From assembly GCA_947252975.1 (NCBI GenBank), contig CAMXWX010000047.1, forward strand, positions 1 to 7,608: DNA of 7,608 nucleotides, written 5' to 3'. Below, in pieces: positions 5,017 to 7,608 of the stretch. Position numbers and translations under genes: made by a program. How positions within the stretch are numbered: the first letter of the stretch is position 1; each line of letters begins with the position of its first letter. The notes below the pieces were generated by a model that did not search any database, was not told where the DNA came from, and saw nothing but the letters and a program-made list of their open reading frames with translations. Source of the stretch: an uncultured Gardnerella sp. GTDB taxonomy: Bacteria; Actinomycetota; Actinomycetes; Actinomycetales; Bifidobacteriaceae.

Positions 5017-7459
5017 TTTTCAGAATGTGACGTATGCTCCGATTCTACTGGATTATGCGAACGCGTTTATCCCTGACGTGCGCTTGCATGGTGGTGATGC
5101 GGATGGGCGTATTCTCCGCGTGCAACTGTTGGATAATGGTGTGCCGGTTGATGATTCGAATATTGAGGTTTATCTCACGTACAATTGGCAGCTTGGTGTG
5201 CTGATTGGCGGTCGCGTGAAGATGGCGGCGGCTGATAGTCCTGACGGGCGTATTTGGCAGGTGGCTGTTCCTGTTGCTGCTTGTGCTCATCCGGGTTCTG
5301 TGACGCTTGGTTTTGAGGTGAAGCGTGAGAATACTGTTGTGTGTTCTCGTAATTTTACTGCGATTGTTGAGCGTCCTGTTGTTGATTATGGTAGTGCGGA
5401 GTCGGTGTTGACTCACGCGGATTTGGTTGATGCGGCGCGTGAGGCGCGTGAGCAGACTGCTAAGGTTTCTGCGTTGACGCAGGAGTTTTCTCAGCTTGTG
5501 TCTGAGAGTGAGGCGACGGCGCGGAAGGCTGATGAGGCTGTGCAGCGTGCTGAGCAGGCTGTGAGTGGCACTAATAATGCTGCTAGCGCGGCGAATGATG
5601 CGGCTGGTAAGGCGCAACAGGCTGCTGATAATGCTAATGCGGTTGCTGGTAGAGTGTCTGCTGCTGTTGATGCTGCTAACAATGCTAAGAGCACGTTTGA
5701 TGGTGTTGTACGTAAGTGTGAGCAGGCTGCAACGGACGCTACTACTGCTGCTGGTAAGGCTACCGAGGCGGCTGGTAGTGTTGCTGAGGCTACGAGTAAA
5801 GCTAATGAGGCGGCACAACAGGCTACTGAGGCTGCTCAGAGTGTGGATGAGGCTAAGAGTAAGGCATCTCAGGCGGCACAGTCTGCTACTGACGCAGCAC
5901 AAGCAGCTGAGCGTACTATCGCGGATTTGAAGGCGAACGCGCAGCAAGCGTCTGACGCGGCACAAACCGCTAATAGTGCGGCTGGTAAGGCTACCGAGGC
6001 GGCTGATAAAGCTGATAGTGCAATACAGGCAGTTCAGGCGGCGGCACAGGCTGCTACTGAGGCGACGAGTAAAGCGAACACGGCTGCTCAGAGTGTGGAC
6101 GCGGTTCGTGAGAAAACTGAGGCTGCTAACAAGCAAACCGAGACTGATTTGGCTGCGCTTAAGAGTGAGGTTTTGAAAGCTCAGCGTGCCGGGTTTGATG
6201 CGACTAGTGCGGCTCAAAAATGTAATGAGGCTGCACAAGCTTATAGGAATGTTAGTGGCGAGGTGGCTCAAGCTAAACAGACTAGTGAGCAAGCGGTTGA
6301 GGCTGCTAATAACGCGTTGCATGCGGCTCAGGAGTCTGCTACTGCTGTGGCTCAAGCTCAGAGTGTGCTTGACCAAGTTAAGGATGCTGGTGAGACTGCT
6401 AAGCGTGTGGTTAGCGCGGTTGAAGAGTTGAAGCAGACGAAGGATGCAGCATTAGAGGCGACTCGTACTGCTAATGCTCAAGCGTCTGCGGCTGGCGAGG
6501 CGGCTGGCAAGGCTAACAGTGCTACTAGCGCGGCTAACAGTGCGGCACAACAAGCTACTGATGCGGCTGGTAAGGTTACTCAGGCTTTGCAAGAGTCTGA
6601 GACGCGTTTGAAAGCGGTTGAGCAGACTGCGGCTGACGCTAAAAGCGTGGCTGGTAATGCTAACAGTACGGCTGAAGCAGCACGCTCTACGGCTGAGCAA
6701 GCTACGAGTAAAGCGAACGATGCAGCTAGCGCGGCTAGCACGGCACAACAAGCAGCAGACAACGCGACTAATAAGAGCAAAGAGAACGCTAATAGGATTC
6801 AGACTCTTGACGCAGCACTGACTGCTAGCCGTAAAGGCTCGTACATGCGTGCTGGTGAGAACGTTCAAATCACGCAGATGACACAGGATCCGCTTGATGG
6901 CGTGACGATTAGCGTACCGGGTTTGACGGCGGTTAAGAATACTGCTGAGCAGATTCAAAACAAAATGAATTCTGCGGACACTGCTATTGACCGTGCTCAA
7001 GGCACCGCAGACGCAGCTTTTGAAGCTACAAATAAGAATAAGAGTCGTATTGATTCTATGGAGTCGGAGGTTAGTTCGCTAAAAAACTCTTGTAGCACAG
7101 CACAGTCAACAGCTGAGGGAGCTAAAAGCGCAGCCGACACGGCGAATGATGCAGTTGAGGGTGTGAAAAACAGTATAAGCGAGCAGAAAGTAAAAACGTT
7201 CATTCTCGAGGAAAATATGAGTTCCGCTAATACTTCAACCCATCTTGAGTGGTTAGAAAGTGTAAGCATTCTACAACAAATCCTCGTATACCCTGCTTCT
7301 GAAAGTATGGACTTGTACATGAAAGCGCAACCAACATTTACTTTTAACGGAAGTGACCACGGTCCAGTCTACTACGGTGGAGACGTTTCAATTCATGTTA
7401 AACACCCGACACCCGGGTCTTGCACGTTTATCATAGTTGTTTTCCCTAGTATGAATTGA
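5009..7459 (+). CDS. Tail fibre / baseplate upper protein (BppU-type N-terminus, long Ala-rich coiled coil)
   Basis: With ATG 5009 as start the product is 816 aa. Residues 1-125 resemble the BppU N-terminal domain, which in lactococcal-type phages anchors upper baseplate proteins to the Dit/Tal tip: F-I-P-D-V-R-L-H-G-G-D, then L-L-D-N-G-V-P-V-D-D. Residues about 141-608 are an Ala-rich coiled coil full of A-A-x-x-A repeats. Residues 612-650 interrupt it with a small probable beta element (G-S-Y-M-R-A-G-E-N-V-Q-I-T). Residues 650-729 return to coiled coil, and residues 729-816 form a compact C-terminal domain with Thr, Phe and Gly-rich strands (F-T-F-N-G-S-D-H-G-P-V-Y-Y-G-G), the likely receptor-binding head. 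The first coil alone could span about 70 nm if continuous helix (0.15 nm per residue, inference). The last 380 bases use more A and C than the coil. Similarity of such coils to SMC or chemotaxis proteins would be compositional only. Confidence 0.83.
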   Translation: MSDFQNVTYAPILLDYANAFIPDVRLHGGDADGRILRVQLLDNGVPVDDSNIEVYLTYNWQLGVLIGGRVKMAAADSPDGRIWQVAVPVAACAHPGSVTLGFEVKRENTVVCSRNFTAIVERPVVDYGSAESVLTHADLVDAAREAREQTAKVSALTQEFSQLVSESEATARKADEAVQRAEQAVSGTNNAASAANDAAGKAQQAADNANAVAGRVSAAVDAANNAKSTFDGVVRKCEQAATDATTAAGKATEAAGSVAEATSKANEAAQQATEAAQSVDEAKSKASQAAQSATDAAQAAERTIADLKANAQQASDAAQTANSAAGKATEAADKADSAIQAVQAAAQAATEATSKANTAAQSVDAVREKTEAANKQTETDLAALKSEVLKAQRAGFDATSAAQKCNEAAQAYRNVSGEVAQAKQTSEQAVEAANNALHAAQESATAVAQAQSVLDQVKDAGETAKRVVSAVEELKQTKDAALEATRTANAQASAAGEAAGKANSATSAANSAAQQATDAAGKVTQALQESETRLKAVEQTAADAKSVAGNANSTAEAARSTAEQATSKANDAASAASTAQQAADNATNKSKENANRIQTLDAALTASRKGSYMRAGENVQITQMTQDPLDGVTISVPGLTAVKNTAEQIQNKMNSADTAIDRAQGTADAAFEATNKNKSRIDSMESEVSSLKNSCSTAQSTAEGAKSAADTANDAVEGVKNSISEQKVKTFILEENMSSANTSTHLEWLESVSILQQILVYPASESMDLYMKAQPTFTFNGSDHGPVYYGGDVSIHVKHPTPGSCTFIIVVFPSMN
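5750..5774 (+). repeat. 25-bp exact direct repeat, copy 1
   Basis: This 25-base segment, encoding the A-G-K-A-T-E-A-A core, is identical to 5981-6005. The offset of 231 bases equals 77 codons, exactly 11 heptads. Confidence 0.8.
5981..6005 (+). repeat. 25-bp exact direct repeat, copy 2
   Basis: Identical to 5750-5774 and in the same reading frame. Recombination between the two copies would remove 11 whole heptads without breaking the frame. Confidence 0.8.
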
Positions 7460-7469
7460 GAGGTAACAC

Positions 7470-7608
7470 ATGACTGTTTTTCAAATGCCTTTCTATTTCG
7501 TGCAGGAAGAAACACTGGAAGATAAGAAGAAGAAGAAGTGGCTGAGTGAGCACGCGCATGAGCATAAGCGGATCACACCAGATTTTGAACCAATACCCGG
7601 GTGGAAGC
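7470..7608 (+). CDS. Lysine-rich hypothetical protein, N-terminal part (3' truncated)
   Basis: ATG 7470 is preceded by GAGAGGT at 7458-7464, five bases upstream and overlapping the fibre stop, and the frame stays open for 46 codons to the window edge. The visible protein begins MTVFQMPFYFVQEETLEDKK, has five consecutive Lys (codons all AAG), then a His-rich patch H-A-H-E-H-K and a F-E-P-I-P-G-W segment. No family is recognised. No membrane segment is visible in the part seen, so a holin cannot be claimed. It is probably co-transcribed with the fibre, only 10 bases separating them. Confidence 0.65.
   Translation, partial: MTVFQMPFYFVQEETLEDKKKKKWLSEHAHEHKRITPDFEPIPGWK
7522..7536 (+). repeat. 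(AAG)5 triplet run
   Basis: Five AAG codons in a row encode poly-Lys in the last, partial gene. Runs of this kind can vary in length by slippage, in whole codons, so frame would be kept. Confidence 0.6.

Larger units (their letters stand above)
5432..6832 (+). repeat. Ala-rich heptad-repeat DNA with in-phase duplications
   Basis: The coil-coding DNA has recurring words such as GCTGGTAAGG and GCTGCTCAGAGTGTGGA. GCTGGTAAGGC-type units begin at 5603, 5750, 5981, 6503 (one variant base) and 6566. Spacings are 49, 77, 174 and 21 codons, that is 7, 11, 24.86 and 3 heptads. GCTGCTCAGAGTGTGGA occurs at 5831 and 6083, 84 codons (12 heptads) apart. Most duplications therefore keep heptad phase, with one shift between about 6005 and 6503. 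This suggests growth of the coil by internal duplication. Confidence 0.7.

Noticed and set aside
5045..6376. Long minus-strand open frame of 443 codons opposite the fibre gene
   Set aside because: It is a by-product of Ala-rich GCT/GCG repeats; the product is low-complexity Ser/Arg/Leu, no ribosome site was seen, and the + strand gene has clear family features.
5432..6832. Resemblance of the fibre coil to SMC, chemotaxis receptor or apolipoprotein-like sequences
   Set aside because: The resemblance comes from Ala/Glu/Lys heptads; there is no nucleotide-binding, membrane or signalling motif, and the context is a tail operon.
7404..7418. ACCCG/CGGGT inverted repeat near the end of the fibre gene
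   Set aside because: The stem is only 5 bp and no T run follows, so it does not meet the form of an intrinsic terminator.

Overview
The window is a single-strand (+) block of tail genes from a siphovirus or, more likely, a prophage. It holds, in order: the end of a tape measure protein, a distal tail (Dit-like) protein, a large tail hub/endopeptidase-like protein, an unrecognised 189-aa protein, a 57-aa coiled-coil protein, a long alanine-rich fibre with a BppU-type N-terminus, and the start of one further gene cut by the window edge. No integrase, lysis gene, RNA gene, CRISPR array or insertion sequence is visible.

The host cannot be fixed from this sequence alone. GC looks like the mid-40s percent, Shine-Dalgarno sites are strong (AAAGGAGGT, AAAGGAGT), and the gene order and protein style resemble prophages of low-GC Bifidobacteriaceae such as Gardnerella, or of Firmicutes. 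I lean to Bifidobacteriaceae at low to moderate confidence.

Layout. Positions 1-959 are the tape measure C-terminus, with a Trp-based 11/33-residue repeat. Positions 975-1724 are the Dit-like protein that caps the tail tube. Positions 1735-4263 are the hub/Tal protein, with a hub-like N-terminal half and a long variable C-terminal half. Positions 4274-4843 are an orphan 189-aa protein whose coding sequence contains a textbook intrinsic-terminator hairpin. Positions 4843-5016 are a 57-aa coiled-coil protein overlapping both neighbours. Positions 5009-7459 are the fibre. From 7470 a lysine-rich small ORF runs off the end. Gaps between genes are 10-15 bases or overlaps, so this is one tightly packed transcription unit without visible internal promoters.

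How it works together. The tape measure sets tail length, the Dit ring and Tal trimer close the tube tip, and the BppU-like fibre probably docks near the Dit/Tal tip and projects a C-terminal head to the host surface. The most notable features beyond this ordinary plan are the terminator-like hairpin inside a gene, abrupt swaps of A-rich and T-rich base composition inside single genes (a sign of modular recombination), and heptad-phased DNA repeats in the fibre coil.
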